Assembly: GCF_002902945.1 (NCBI RefSeq)
Contig: NZ_CP026103.1
Coordinates: 310,001-374,000 of the forward strand
Length of the DNA: 64,000 nt
Direction of reading: 5' to 3'
Source: Paraburkholderia caribensis
Lineage (GTDB): Bacteria > Pseudomonadota > Gammaproteobacteria > Burkholderiales > Burkholderiaceae
Each line of letters starts with the position of its first letter. Position 1 is the first letter of the stretch. The notes under the pieces were generated by a model, which saw only the letters and a list, made by a program, of their open reading frames with translations, was not told the DNA's origin and searched no databases. Below, one piece after another: positions 1 through 9,037 of the stretch. A program made the position numbers and the translations under genes.

Positions 1-1083
1 CCGAGCAATCTCGCGCTCGAACGCTTCGGCGCGCGCGTATGGTTCGCGCGGATTCTGTTCACGTGGGGCGTGATCACGATGGCGATGTCGCTCGTCAGCG
101 GACCGACGAGCTTCTACGTGCTGCGCTTTCTGCTCGGCGCGGCGGAAGCGGGTCTGTATCCGGGCATTCTGTACTTTCTCACCAAGTGGTTTCCGATGCG
201 TCATCGCGCGCGCATCATCGGCCTGCTGGTGCTCGCGCAACCGCTTGCGGGGATTCTGACGGGACCCGTCGCGGGCCTCGTGCTGTCGACGCACGGCGTG
301 TTCGGCCTGTCGAACTGGCAGACGCTGTTCGTGCTGAGCGGTCTGCCCGCCGTGCTGCTGTGCGTGCCGACCTTGCGCGTGCTGCCCGAGTCGCCCGCGA
401 ATGCGAAGTGGCTTGCGGCGTCGGACCGCGCGTGGATCGAACGCGAACTCGCCGCCGATAGCGCGTCATATGGGTTGCAGTCGCACGGCAATCCGCTGGC
501 CGCGTTGAAGGACAAACGCGTGCTGCTGCTCGCGCTGCTGTTCCTGCCGTTTCCGTTGAGCATCTATGGTTTGTCGTTGTGGCTGCCGACCATCATCAAG
601 GCGTTCGGCGTCACCGATGCCGTGACGGGCCTGCTGTCGGCCGTGCCGTATCTGTTCGCGGTGGTCGGACTGTGTGTCGTGCCGCGACATTCGGATCGCA
701 AGCGCGAGCGGTACTGGCATATCGTCGTCGTGTCCGCTTTCGCGGCGCTCACGATGGCGCTGAGTGCATGGACGCATGCGCCCGCGCTGCAATTCCTGTT
801 CATCTGCCTGACGGCGTTCTCGCTGTATTCGATTCAGGCGGTAGTGTGGGCGCTGCCCGGCCAGTTTCTGTCGGGTGCGCGCGCGGCCGTCGGCATCGCG
901 ACGATCAATTCGCTCGCGAACCTGGGCGGCTACGTGGGACCATACGGCATCGGCCTCATCAAGGATGCGACGGGCAGTCTCGCGTCCGGCCTTTATTTCC
1001 TGTCCGCGACGCTGCTGTTCGCTGTCGTGATCACGTTCGTCGTGCGGGCGTCGTTGCCCGAACCGAAGACGCATGCGCGTTGA
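1..1083 (+). CDS. MFS transporter, ACS family (5' truncated)
   Basis: The reading frame is open from base 1 and ends at 1083, so the N-terminus lies outside the window. The visible protein starts with PSNLALERFGARVWFARI, which matches the region after TM2-TM3 in anion:cation symporter (ACS) family transporters, and continues through several hydrophobic helices. ACS members take up organic acids such as tartrate, glucarate or phthalate across the inner membrane. The aldolase-family gene that follows 45 bases later on the same strand suggests a shared catabolic operon for a sugar acid or keto acid. The substrate cannot be read from sequence. An internal ATG at 70 exists, but the upstream in-frame homology shows it is not the start. 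Confidence 0.88.
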   Translation, partial: PSNLALERFGARVWFARILFTWGVITMAMSLVSGPTSFYVLRFLLGAAEAGLYPGILYFLTKWFPMRHRARIIGLLVLAQPLAGILTGPVAGLVLSTHGVFGLSNWQTLFVLSGLPAVLLCVPTLRVLPESPANAKWLAASDRAWIERELAADSASYGLQSHGNPLAALKDKRVLLLALLFLPFPLSIYGLSLWLPTIIKAFGVTDAVTGLLSAVPYLFAVVGLCVVPRHSDRKRERYWHIVVVSAFAALTMALSAWTHAPALQFLFICLTAFSLYSIQAVVWALPGQFLSGARAAVGIATINSLANLGGYVGPYGIGLIKDATGSLASGLYFLSATLLFAVVITFVVRASLPEPKTHAR

Positions 1084-1128
1084 GTGCGCGTGTGACCTGT
1101 TCAACACATTTCTAGCGGAACCCAAGTC

Positions 1129-2058
1129 ATGACTTCACAACGCACTCCACGCTATCGCGGCATCTTCCCTGTAGTGCCGACCACTTTCACCGAAACGGGC
1201 GCGCTCGATCTGGAAAGCCAGAAGCGGGTCGTCGATTTCATGATCGACGCGGGTTCGGACGGTCTGTGCATTCTCGCGAACTTCTCCGAGCAGTTCGCGC
1301 TCTCCGACGACGAACGCGAGACGCTCACGCGGGCGATGCTCGAACACGTTGCGGGACGCGTGCCCGTCATCGTGACGACGAGCCACTACAGCAGCGCTGT
1401 GTGTGTCGAGCGCAGCCGCCGCGCGCAGGAGCAGGGCGCGTCGATGGTGATGGTGATGCCGCCTTATCACGGCGCGACGTTCCGTGTGCCCGAGACGCAG
1501 ATTTACGAGTTCTACGCGCGGCTGTCGGACGGCATCGACATTCCCATCATGATTCAGGATGCGCCTGCGAGCGGCACGGTGCTGTCGGCGGCATTTCTTG
1601 CGCGGATGGCGCGTGAGCTCGAACAGGTGTCGTACTTCAAGATCGAAACGCCGGGCGCGGCTGCGAAGCTGCGCGAGCTGATCCGTCTCGGCGGCGATGC
1701 CGTGGAAGGTCCGTGGGACGGCGAGGAGGCGATCACACTGTTCGCGGATCTCAACGCGGGCGCGACGGGGTCGATGACGGGGGGCGGCTATCCGGACGGC
1801 ATTCGTCCGATTCTCGAAGCGTTCCGCGAAGGCAAGCGCGATGAGGCGTTTGCGCAGTATCAGCGCTGGCTGCCGCTGATCAATCACGAGAACCGTCAGA
1901 CGGGTTTGCTTGCTGCGAAGGCGCTGATGAAGGAGGGAGGGGTGATCGCATGCGAGGCGCCGCGGCATCCGCTGCCGGCGATGCATCCGGATACGCGCGC
2001 TGAACTGATTGAGATTGCGCGGGGGCTTGATCCGATGGTGTTGAGGTGGGGGAAGTGA
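1129..2058 (+). CDS. Dihydrodipicolinate synthase family (DapA-like) aldolase
   Basis: A 309-residue TIM-barrel protein of the DHDPS/N-acetylneuraminate lyase superfamily, close to the family's usual length. The N-terminus YRGIFPVVPTTF and the Schiff-base lysine region SYFKIETP are typical. Where DapA has the catalytic tyrosine of a YNVP-type segment, this protein has MIQDAPASGT, so it is unlikely to be the lysine-pathway enzyme. More likely it is a pyruvate-dependent aldolase or dehydratase acting on a sugar acid or hydroxy-keto acid, which fits the ACS transporter just upstream. The stop is followed by a gene-free repeat region. The exact reaction is unknown. Confidence 0.88.
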   Translation: MTSQRTPRYRGIFPVVPTTFTETGALDLESQKRVVDFMIDAGSDGLCILANFSEQFALSDDERETLTRAMLEHVAGRVPVIVTTSHYSSAVCVERSRRAQEQGASMVMVMPPYHGATFRVPETQIYEFYARLSDGIDIPIMIQDAPASGTVLSAAFLARMARELEQVSYFKIETPGAAAKLRELIRLGGDAVEGPWDGEEAITLFADLNAGATGSMTGGGYPDGIRPILEAFREGKRDEAFAQYQRWLPLINHENRQTGLLAAKALMKEGGVIACEAPRHPLPAMHPDTRAELIEIARGLDPMVLRWGK

Positions 2059-2120
2059 AGGTGTAGGGGGATTGTGCGGGGTGTTGGGCTTTGCGCGGGC
2101 ATCCGCGATTCGTTTTGCCT

Positions 2121-2420
2121 CGCTGGCATCCGCGATGCGTTAGCTCGCTTCAGGCGTCGCCCCTGTGCGGGGCGGCACCTACTTTTCTTTGCCGCCGCAA
2201 AGAAAAGTAGGCAAAAGAAAGCGGCTCACACCGCCAATTCTTGACGTTTGCCCACGGGCCCCCAACGTCCCCACACTTCACACGATAACGCACTTCTTCA
2301 CGTGCGTTGCCAACGCCCTCTCTGTACGCCTCACCCGCTTCATATACCCGCGTCACAGCACGCCATGCCAGACAGTCCACTGCCGCCCAGGTGGCAAACA
2401 GTGTGTCGGCTTTCGCGCCA
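2121..2420. repeat. Left arm of a long inverted repeat
   Basis: About 300 bases that reappear in reverse complement at about 2490-2780. The outer block (about 2142-2235) matches the other arm with one mismatch in roughly 95 bases; the inner part is similar but degenerate. It contains a hairpin at 2178-2211 with a 15-base stem (CCTACTTTTCTTTGC) and a four-base loop. No convincing coding frame or ribosome binding site is seen. A partial copy of the outermost GGCATCCGCGAT motif also precedes it at about 2098-2115. Palindromes of this type recur in Burkholderia and Paraburkholderia genomes as far as I recall. Confidence 0.85.
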
Positions 2421-2489
2421 TACGCGCACCACTCCGGACCGATAGCGCACGCATCCCACCTTGTAAGAGCGCCGAGCTATACGACGCGA

Positions 2490-2780
2490 CAACCTACACA
2501 CAGTTTGCCACCTTGGCGGCGCATACCATTCGCTGCCGCTGGCTCATGTACGGGTGTGTGAAGTGGGTGAGGCGTTGATTTAGCGCGCTGGCAACGCACA
2601 CGTGCAAGGGCGTTGGCGTGTGAAGGGTGGGGACGTTGGGGGCCCGTGGGTGAGAACACGGGCTGGCGGTGTGAGCCGCTTTCTTTTGCCTACTTTTCTT
2701 TGCGGCGGCAAAGAAAAGTAGGTGCCGCCCCGCACAGGGGCGACGCGTGAAGCGAGCTAACGAATCGCGGATGCCAGCGA
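2490..2780. repeat. Right arm of the long inverted repeat
   Basis: Reverse-complement partner of the 2121-2420 arm, separated from it by roughly 70 bases. It carries the same 34-base hairpin at 2689-2722. Together the arms could fold into a cruciform or a very long RNA stem of over 250 pairs. The arm ends near a short run of GCGCAAAC/GCAAAC direct repeats (about 2780-2810) just downstream of prpF. No gene is seen between 2059 and 2864. Confidence 0.85.
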
Positions 2781-2864
2781 AAGCGCAAACGCAAACCCAA
2801 GCGCAAACCCCCAAAATCAGAAAAAAGCACAAGCACCCCACCAGCGTCGCAGACAAAAAAAAAC

Positions 2865-4046
2865 CTACCCCGGCACTCGAACCCATCCCTCCATCAAAAC
2901 CCGCGCACTCCGGCTCATGACGGCCTTCTTAACGGCCCACGCGCCGTCTTCGAGCATCGCCACCGCGCCAACCCGCAAAGTCCCGGAAGGATGCCCGAAC
3001 CGCACAGCTTCCCTCTTTCCACCGCCAGCGGCAAGATTCACCAACGTGCCAGGAATAGCCGCCGCCGTGCCAATAGCAACAGCCGCCGTCCCCATCATCG
3101 CGTGATGAAGCTTCCCCATCGACATGGCGCGCACCAGCAGATCGACATCATCAGCAGCAACGGCCTTGCCGCTCGAAGCGACATAACCCGCCGGCCGCGC
3201 CACGAACGCCACCTTGGGCGTATGCTGCCGTGTCGCGATCTCGTCGAGACTCTTGATCAACCCCATCCGCAGCGCCCCATGCGCGCGAATCGTCTCGAAC
3301 TTCTTCAGCGCCGCGTCGTCGCTATTGATGGCATCCTGCAACTCCGTGCCCGTATAACCAATCGCCTCGGCATTGACGAAGATCGTCGGAATACCCGCAT
3401 TGATCATCGTCGCCTTCAACGTGCCGACACCAGGCACTTCAAGATCGTCGACGACATTGCCCGTCGGGAACATCGCACCTTCCGCGCCTTCTTCCTCCGC
3501 AGCCGGGTCCAGAAACTCCAGTCGCACCTCCGCAGCAGGAAACGTCACGCCATCAAGCTCGAAATCCCCCGTTTCCTGCACGGCGCCATTCACAATCGGC
3601 ACATGCGCGATGATCGTCTTGCCGATATTCGCCTGCCAGATACGCACGACAGCCACGCCGTTATCCGGCACACGCTCCGGATCGACAAGCCCGCCGCTGA
3701 TCGCAAACGGTCCCACGGCCGCCGACAGATTTCCGCAATTCCCGCTCCAGTCGACAAACGGCTTGTCGATCGACACCTGCCCGAACAGATAATCCACATC
3801 ATGGTCCGGCCTGCTGCTCTTCGCGACGATCACCGTCTTGCTGGTGCTCGACGTCGCGCCGCCCATGCCGTCGATCTGCTTGCCATAAGGATCGGGGCTG
3901 CCGATCACGCGCAGCAGCAACGCATCGCGCGCGGCGCCCGGCACTTGCGCCGCTTCGGGCAAATCCTTGAGGCGAAAGAACACGCCTTTGCTGGTGCCGC
4001 CGCGCATATACGTGGCGGGAATCTTGATCTGAGATGCGTGTGCCAT
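2865..4046 (-). CDS. prpF: 2-methylaconitate cis-trans isomerase PrpF
   Basis: A 393-residue protein with the PrpF signature near the N-terminus (YMRGGTSKGVFF, then GSPDPYGKQIDGMGGATSS). PrpF isomerises trans-2-methylaconitate, the product of AcnD, to the cis isomer, so that the AcnD/PrpF pair substitutes for PrpD in the cytosolic 2-methylcitrate cycle. The gene lies 36 bases downstream of acnD on the same strand, so the two are probably co-transcribed. The stop codon is immediately followed on the minus strand by a run of nine or more T, but no strong stem precedes it. No prpD is present in the window, consistent with this variant of the pathway. Confidence 0.96.
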   Translation of the reverse strand: MAHASQIKIPATYMRGGTSKGVFFRLKDLPEAAQVPGAARDALLLRVIGSPDPYGKQIDGMGGATSSTSKTVIVAKSSRPDHDVDYLFGQVSIDKPFVDWSGNCGNLSAAVGPFAISGGLVDPERVPDNGVAVVRIWQANIGKTIIAHVPIVNGAVQETGDFELDGVTFPAAEVRLEFLDPAAEEEGAEGAMFPTGNVVDDLEVPGVGTLKATMINAGIPTIFVNAEAIGYTGTELQDAINSDDAALKKFETIRAHGALRMGLIKSLDEIATRQHTPKVAFVARPAGYVASSGKAVAADDVDLLVRAMSMGKLHHAMMGTAAVAIGTAAAIPGTLVNLAAGGGKREAVRFGHPSGTLRVGAVAMLEDGAWAVKKAVMSRSARVLMEGWVRVPG

Positions 4047-4082
4047 GTGTTTTGATCCTGTTGAAGCTGGTGACGATCCGTC

Positions 4083-6680
4083 TCAGGCGGCTGCCTTGGA
4101 CGACTCCAGGAAGTCCTGCGCAAAGCGCTGCAACACGCCGCCCGCTTCGTAAATAGACACTTCCTCCGCCGTATCCAGACGGCACGTGACGGGCACGTCG
4201 ATGCGCTCGCCGTTCTTGCGATGAATCACGAGCGTCAGATCCGCGCGCGGCTTGCGCTCGCCGATCACGTCATACGTCTCGGTCCCGTCGATACCCAGCG
4301 CGAGCCGGTTCACGCCCGGCTTGAACTCGAGCGGCAGCACGCCCATGCCGATCAGGTTCGTGCGGTGAATGCGCTCGAAGCCTTCCGCCACGATCGCTTC
4401 GACACCCGCGAGCCGTACGCCTTTCGCCGCCCAGTCGCGTGACGAGCCCTGGCCATAGTCCGCGCCCGCGATGATGATGAGCGGCTGCTTGCGGCCCATG
4501 TAGGTTTCGATGGCTTCCCACATGCGCGTGACCTTGCCCTCCGGTTCAATGCGTGCCAGCGATCCCTTTTTCACCTGACCATCGACGATTGCCATTTCAT
4601 TGATCAACGTCGGATTGGCGAACGTCGCGCGCTGCGCGGTGAGGTGGTCGCCGCGATGCGTCGCATACGAGTTGAAGTCCTCTTCGGGCAGGCCCATTTT
4701 CGTGAGGTATTCGCCCGCTGCGCTGTTGGCGAGAATCGCGTTCGACGGCGAGAGGTGGTCCGTCGTGATGTTGTCGCCGAGCACGGCGAGCGGGCGCATG
4801 CCTCGCAACGTACGTTCGCCTGCCAGCGCGCCTTCCCAATACGGCGGACGGCGAATGTACGTGCTTTGCGCGCGCCAGTCGTAGAGCGGGCTGATCGGCT
4901 CGCCACTCGCGGCCGTGACGGCGAACATCGGCTCGTAGACCTTGCGGAACTGCTCGGGCTTCACGCTCTGCCTGACGATCTCGTCGATTTCCTCATCGCT
5001 CGGCCAGATGTCCTTCAGATAAACCGGTTTGCCGTCCTTGTCGGTGCCGAGCACATCGCGCTCGATGTCGAAACGGATCGTCCCTGCAATCGCATACGCG
5101 ACGACGAGCGGCGGCGACGCGAGAAACGCCTGCTTCGCATACGGATGAATGCGGCCATCGAAGTTGCGATTGCCCGACAGCACGGCTGTCGCGTACAGAT
5201 CGCGGTCGATGATCTCCTGCTGGATTGTGGGATCGAGCGCGCCCGACATGCCGTTGCACGTCGTGCACGCGAACGCGACGATGCCGAAGCCGAGTTTCTC
5301 CAGATCGGGCAGCAGGTTCGCTTCCTGCAAATACAATTCGACGGCCTTCGATCCCGGCGCCAGCGACGACTTCACCCACGGCTTGCGCTTCAATCCGCGT
5401 GCATTCGCGTTGCGCGCGAGCAAGGCCGCCGCGATCACGTTGCGCGGATTGCTCGTATTGGTGCAGCTCGTGATCGCCGCGATGATGACGGCGCCGTCGG
5501 GCATCTGCCCCGGCACTTCTTCCCATTTGCCTGCGATGCCGCGTTCAGCGAGATCGGAGGTCGGCAGACGCTTGTGCGGATTCGACGGCCCCGCCATGTT
5601 GCGCACCACCGTCGACAGATCGAACCTGAGCACGCGCTCATATTCGGCATGCTTGAGCGAATCGGCCCACAGGCCAGCCGCTTTCGCATACGTTTCGACA
5701 AGCTTCACCTGTGCGTCGTCGCGGCCCGTGAGGCGCAGATAGTCGATGGTCTGTTCGTCGATGAAGAACATCGCGGCCGTCGCGCCGTATTCTGGCGCCA
5801 TGTTGGAGATCGTCGCGCGGTCGCCGAGCGTGAGGCTCGACGCACCTTCGCCCCGAAACTCCAGATACGCGCCGACTACTTTTTCCTTACGCAGGAATTC
5901 TGTCAACGCGAGCACGATATCGGTTGCGGTGATGCCCGGCTGACGTTTGCCCGACAGCTCGACGCCGACGATATCCGGCAAGCGCATCCACGATGCGCGG
6001 CCGAGCATCACGTTCTCCGCTTCCAGGCCGCCGACGCCGACGGCAATCACGCCGAGCGCATCGACGTGCGGCGTATGGCTGTCCGTGCCGACGAGCGTGT
6101 CGGGATACGCGACGCCATCGGCAGCATGAATGACGGGCGACATCCGCTCCAGATTGATCTGGTGCATGATGCCGTTGCCCGGCGGGATCACGTCGACGTT
6201 CTTGAATGCCTTCTTGGTCCAGTTGATGAAGTCGAAGCGGTCTTCGTTGCGCCGGTCTTCGATTGCGCGGTTCTTCGCGAACGCATCCGGGTCGAAGCCG
6301 CCGCACTCGACAGCGAGCGAGTGATCGACGATCAGCTGAACGGGCACGACGGGGTTCACCTTGGCCGGGTCGCCGCCCTGATCGGCAATCGCATCGCGCA
6401 GTCCCGCGAGATCGACGAGCGCCGTCTGGCCGAGAATGTCATGACACACGACGCGCGCAGGAAACCACGGAAAATCCAGCTCGCGCTTGCGTTCGATAAT
6501 CTGCCGCAGCGAATCGGTCAGCGTCGCGGAATCGCAGCGGCGCACGAGGTTCTCGGCATGCACGCGCGACGTGTAGGGCAGCTTGTCATAAGCGCCCGGC
6601 TGGATCGCGTCGATCGCGGCGCGCGTGTCGAAGTAATCCAGCGAAGTGCCGGGCAGCGGTTTGCGGTGTGCAGTATTCAT
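4083..6680 (-). CDS. acnD: Fe/S-dependent 2-methylisocitrate dehydratase AcnD
   Basis: An 865-residue aconitase-superfamily protein beginning MNTAHRKPLPGTSLDYFD, the usual AcnD N-terminus; the open frame extends further upstream but without homology. Iron-sulfur ligand motifs are visible as TSCTNTSNP and ACTTCNGMSG, and the C-terminal swivel domain has GADYGQGSSRDWAAKG. AcnD dehydrates 2-methylcitrate to trans-2-methylaconitate, which PrpF then isomerises. The gene sits 242 bases below prpC, and an intrinsic terminator lies in that gap, so acnD-prpF may have its own promoter or depend on read-through. No clear Shine-Dalgarno precedes the chosen ATG; an in-frame ATG five codons upstream is an alternative. 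Confidence 0.96.
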   Translation of the reverse strand: MNTAHRKPLPGTSLDYFDTRAAIDAIQPGAYDKLPYTSRVHAENLVRRCDSATLTDSLRQIIERKRELDFPWFPARVVCHDILGQTALVDLAGLRDAIADQGGDPAKVNPVVPVQLIVDHSLAVECGGFDPDAFAKNRAIEDRRNEDRFDFINWTKKAFKNVDVIPPGNGIMHQINLERMSPVIHAADGVAYPDTLVGTDSHTPHVDALGVIAVGVGGLEAENVMLGRASWMRLPDIVGVELSGKRQPGITATDIVLALTEFLRKEKVVGAYLEFRGEGASSLTLGDRATISNMAPEYGATAAMFFIDEQTIDYLRLTGRDDAQVKLVETYAKAAGLWADSLKHAEYERVLRFDLSTVVRNMAGPSNPHKRLPTSDLAERGIAGKWEEVPGQMPDGAVIIAAITSCTNTSNPRNVIAAALLARNANARGLKRKPWVKSSLAPGSKAVELYLQEANLLPDLEKLGFGIVAFACTTCNGMSGALDPTIQQEIIDRDLYATAVLSGNRNFDGRIHPYAKQAFLASPPLVVAYAIAGTIRFDIERDVLGTDKDGKPVYLKDIWPSDEEIDEIVRQSVKPEQFRKVYEPMFAVTAASGEPISPLYDWRAQSTYIRRPPYWEGALAGERTLRGMRPLAVLGDNITTDHLSPSNAILANSAAGEYLTKMGLPEEDFNSYATHRGDHLTAQRATFANPTLINEMAIVDGQVKKGSLARIEPEGKVTRMWEAIETYMGRKQPLIIIAGADYGQGSSRDWAAKGVRLAGVEAIVAEGFERIHRTNLIGMGVLPLEFKPGVNRLALGIDGTETYDVIGERKPRADLTLVIHRKNGERIDVPVTCRLDTAEEVSIYEAGGVLQRFAQDFLESSKAAA

Positions 6681-6830
6681 GGCGTAGGGACACATGCGAT
6701 ATTGATCGTGAGCCGGCGTGCGTGAACACGCCTGGCTCCGTGTGGTGGCCGGGCTTGCCGTCCACGTGTTTCTTGCGAAGTGTAGCGCTTCAGCGGGCGC
6801 CGGGTGTAGCGGCGCAAACATAAAGAGCGC

Positions 6831-6872
6831 ATAAAAAGCAGCCTTGGCTCGCGGGTATGACGAACCAAGGCC
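6831..6872 (-). terminator. Intrinsic terminator after prpC
   Basis: On the minus strand, downstream of the prpC stop, GGCCTTGGTTCG pairs with CGAGCCAAGGC (11-base stem with one G-T pair, nine-base loop). The stem is followed by TGCTTTTTATG. Stem plus T-run is the classic rho-independent form. It lies between prpC and acnD, so it would end or reduce transcription of prpBC before acnD-prpF. Confidence 0.75.
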
Positions 6873-6922
6873 GAACAGGATTGCGGCTCTCGCACCGCAC
6901 TTCCAGGAGTCGAGTTGCCCGG

Positions 6923-8092
6923 TCAGGCGCGCTTCGCGAGCGGCACGAACGCGAGATCGTCGGGACCCGTGTAATTTGCGCTGGGTCGAATGATCTTGTT
7001 GTCGACGCGCTGCTCGATGATGTGCGCGGCCCAGCCGGACGTGCGCGAGATCACGAAGAGCGGCGTGAACATGGCCGTCGGCACGCCCATCATGTGATAC
7101 GACACGGCGCTGAACCAGTCGAGATTCGGGAACATCTTCTTGACGTCCCACATCACGCTTTCGAGGCGCTCGGCGATCTCGAACAGCTTCGTGTTCGACG
7201 CTTCCTTCGACAACTTCTTCGCCACGTCCTTGATCACCTTGTTGCGCGGATCGGAGATCGTGTACACGGGGTGGCCGAAGCCGATCACGACTTCCTTGTT
7301 CTCGACACGGCGGCGGATGTCGGCTTCCGCCTCATCCGGCGTCTGGTAGCGCGACTGGATCTCGAACGCGACCTCGTTGGCGCCGCCGTGCTTCGGGCCG
7401 CGCAGCGCGCCGATTGCGCCCGTGATGGCCGAATACATGTCCGAGCCCGTGCCCGCGATCACGCGGCCGGTGAACGTCGATGCATTGAATTCGTGCTCGG
7501 CATACAGATTCAGCGACACGTGCATCGCATCCACCCACGACTTCGGCGGCTCCACGCCATGCAGCAGATGCAGGAAGTGGCCGCCGATCGAATCGTCGTC
7601 GGTTTCGACTTCGATCCGCTTGCCGTTGTGCGAGTAGTGATACCAGTACAGCAGCATCGAGCCGAGCGAGGCCATCAGCTTGTCGGCGATATCGCGCGCG
7701 CCCGGCAGGTTGTGATCGTCTTTTTCCGGCAGCACGGTGCCCAGCACGGACACGCCCGTGCGCATCACGTCCATCGGATGCGCGGCGGCGGGAATCCATT
7801 CGAGCGCGGCCTTCACGTTCGCGGGCAGGCCGCGCAGCGCCTTGAGCTTTTTCTTGTAAGCGGCGAGTTCGGCGACGTTGGGCAGCTTGCCGTGCACGAG
7901 CAGATACGCGATCTCCTCGAATTCGCTGGCGCCAGCGATATCGAGAATGTCGTAGCCGCGGTAGTGCAGGTCGTTGCCCGTCTTGCCGACCGTGCAAAGC
8001 GCGGTATTGCCCGCCGTCACGCCCGACAGGGCCACGGATTTCTTCGGCTTGAAAGCGCCCGCGCTCGTTGCGCCGTTGTCTGCTTCGCTCAT
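6923..8092 (-). CDS. prpC: 2-methylcitrate synthase PrpC
   Basis: A 389-residue citrate-synthase-fold enzyme that condenses propionyl-CoA with oxaloacetate to give 2-methylcitrate in the cytosol. The citrate synthase signature is seen as GFGHPVYTISDPRNK, and the substrate-loop region as GALRGPKHGGANE. The start is the ATG at 8092 (MSEADNGATSAGAF), preceded by a strong GGAGGA Shine-Dalgarno. The frame runs open upstream to 9124, but only in the shadow of prpB. It follows prpB by 20 bases, so the two form a tight operon driven by the sigma-54 promoter upstream of prpB. Confidence 0.97.
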   Translation of the reverse strand: MSEADNGATSAGAFKPKKSVALSGVTAGNTALCTVGKTGNDLHYRGYDILDIAGASEFEEIAYLLVHGKLPNVAELAAYKKKLKALRGLPANVKAALEWIPAAAHPMDVMRTGVSVLGTVLPEKDDHNLPGARDIADKLMASLGSMLLYWYHYSHNGKRIEVETDDDSIGGHFLHLLHGVEPPKSWVDAMHVSLNLYAEHEFNASTFTGRVIAGTGSDMYSAITGAIGALRGPKHGGANEVAFEIQSRYQTPDEAEADIRRRVENKEVVIGFGHPVYTISDPRNKVIKDVAKKLSKEASNTKLFEIAERLESVMWDVKKMFPNLDWFSAVSYHMMGVPTAMFTPLFVISRTSGWAAHIIEQRVDNKIIRPSANYTGPDDLAFVPLAKRA

Positions 8093-8112
8093 GTGTCTTC
8101 CTCCAGGTGCCA

Positions 8113-9006
8113 TTACTTGTGTGCGGCGAACAGCGCGTCGAGCTTGTCTTCGTACGCGTGATAGCCAAGGTACTTGTACAGATCGTCGCGCGTTTGCATC
8201 GTCGGCACGGCGGCCTTTTGCGTGCCGTCGCGCAGCACGGTTTCGTAGAAATTGAGCGCCGCCGCATTCATCGCGCGATACGCGCCGCAGCAGTACAGCG
8301 CAATGTCGACGTTCGCTTCGCGCAGTTCCGTCGTCGTGAAGAACGGCGTCGACCCGAACTCGGTCAGGTTCGCGAGAATCGGCACCTTCACGGCGGCCTT
8401 GAAGCGGCGATAGTCGTCGAGTGTTTTCATCGCTTCGGGGAAGATCATGTCCGCGCCTGCTTCGACATACGCGACGGCACGCTCGATCGCGGCATCGATG
8501 CCTTCGGCGGCGGCGGCATCGGTGCGCGCCATGATGACGAACTGATCGTCGGTGCGCGCGTCGACGGCGGCTTTCACGCGGTCCACCATCTCTTCCGTCG
8601 CGACGACTTCCTTGTTCGGGCGATGCCCGCAGCGCTTCTGACCGACCTGGTCTTCGAGGTGAACGGCCGCGACGCCCGCCTTGATGAACGAGCGGACCGT
8701 GCGCGCGATATTGAAGGCGCCGCCCCAGCCCGTGTCGATGTCGACGAGCAGCGGCAGGTTGGTGGCGTCGGTGATGCGGCGGGCGTCCGTCAGTACGTCG
8801 TCCATCGTGCTGATGCCGAGATCGGGTACGCCAAGCGAATTCGCGGCAACGCCGCCGCCCGACAGATACAGCGCCTTGAAGCCGACGGCTTCCGCCATCT
8901 TCGCGACGTACGCGTTGATCGCACCGACGACCTGCAGCGGTTGTCCTTCTGCGACGGCCTGGCGGAATGCCGCGCCGGCGCTGGTGGGTTGTTTGGCTGG
9001 GTTCAC
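8113..9006 (-). CDS. prpB: 2-methylisocitrate lyase PrpB
   Basis: A 297-residue isocitrate-lyase superfamily enzyme, the same length as known PrpB proteins. It cleaves 2-methylisocitrate to pyruvate and succinate. The catalytic motif appears as KRCGHRPNKE, and metal/substrate residues in LLVDIDTGWGG. I place the start at a GTG (VNPAKQPTSAG) because a GGAG lies seven bases upstream. The next in-frame ATG upstream (MARHLQ) is encoded by the -24/-12 promoter itself, so it would be upstream of the transcript start. First gene of prpBC, divergent from prpR. Confidence 0.95.
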   Translation of the reverse strand: MNPAKQPTSAGAAFRQAVAEGQPLQVVGAINAYVAKMAEAVGFKALYLSGGGVAANSLGVPDLGISTMDDVLTDARRITDATNLPLLVDIDTGWGGAFNIARTVRSFIKAGVAAVHLEDQVGQKRCGHRPNKEVVATEEMVDRVKAAVDARTDDQFVIMARTDAAAAEGIDAAIERAVAYVEAGADMIFPEAMKTLDDYRRFKAAVKVPILANLTEFGSTPFFTTTELREANVDIALYCCGAYRAMNAAALNFYETVLRDGTQKAAVPTMQTRDDLYKYLGYHAYEDKLDALFAAHK

Positions 9007-9037
9007 TGTGAGGCTCCGTTGTTTGCGCAGCTTTATC

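Noticed and set aside
2178..2722. The repeated hairpins as a CRISPR array
   Set aside because: There are only two copies, in inverted rather than direct orientation, with no regular spacers and no cas genes.
2165..2886. Several short frames inside the inverted repeat
   Set aside because: They arise from the palindromic sequence on both strands and encode Pro/His/Arg-rich translations without a ribosome binding site.
4644..6725. 693-codon open frame on the plus strand
   Set aside because: It is the antisense of acnD; its Arg-rich, low-complexity translation has no family resemblance, while the minus strand encodes an intact aconitase-type protein.
6681..7151. Upstream extension of the acnD frame
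   Set aside because: The extra residues have no homology, cross the prpC terminator and overlap prpC; the true AcnD N-terminus is MNTAHRK.
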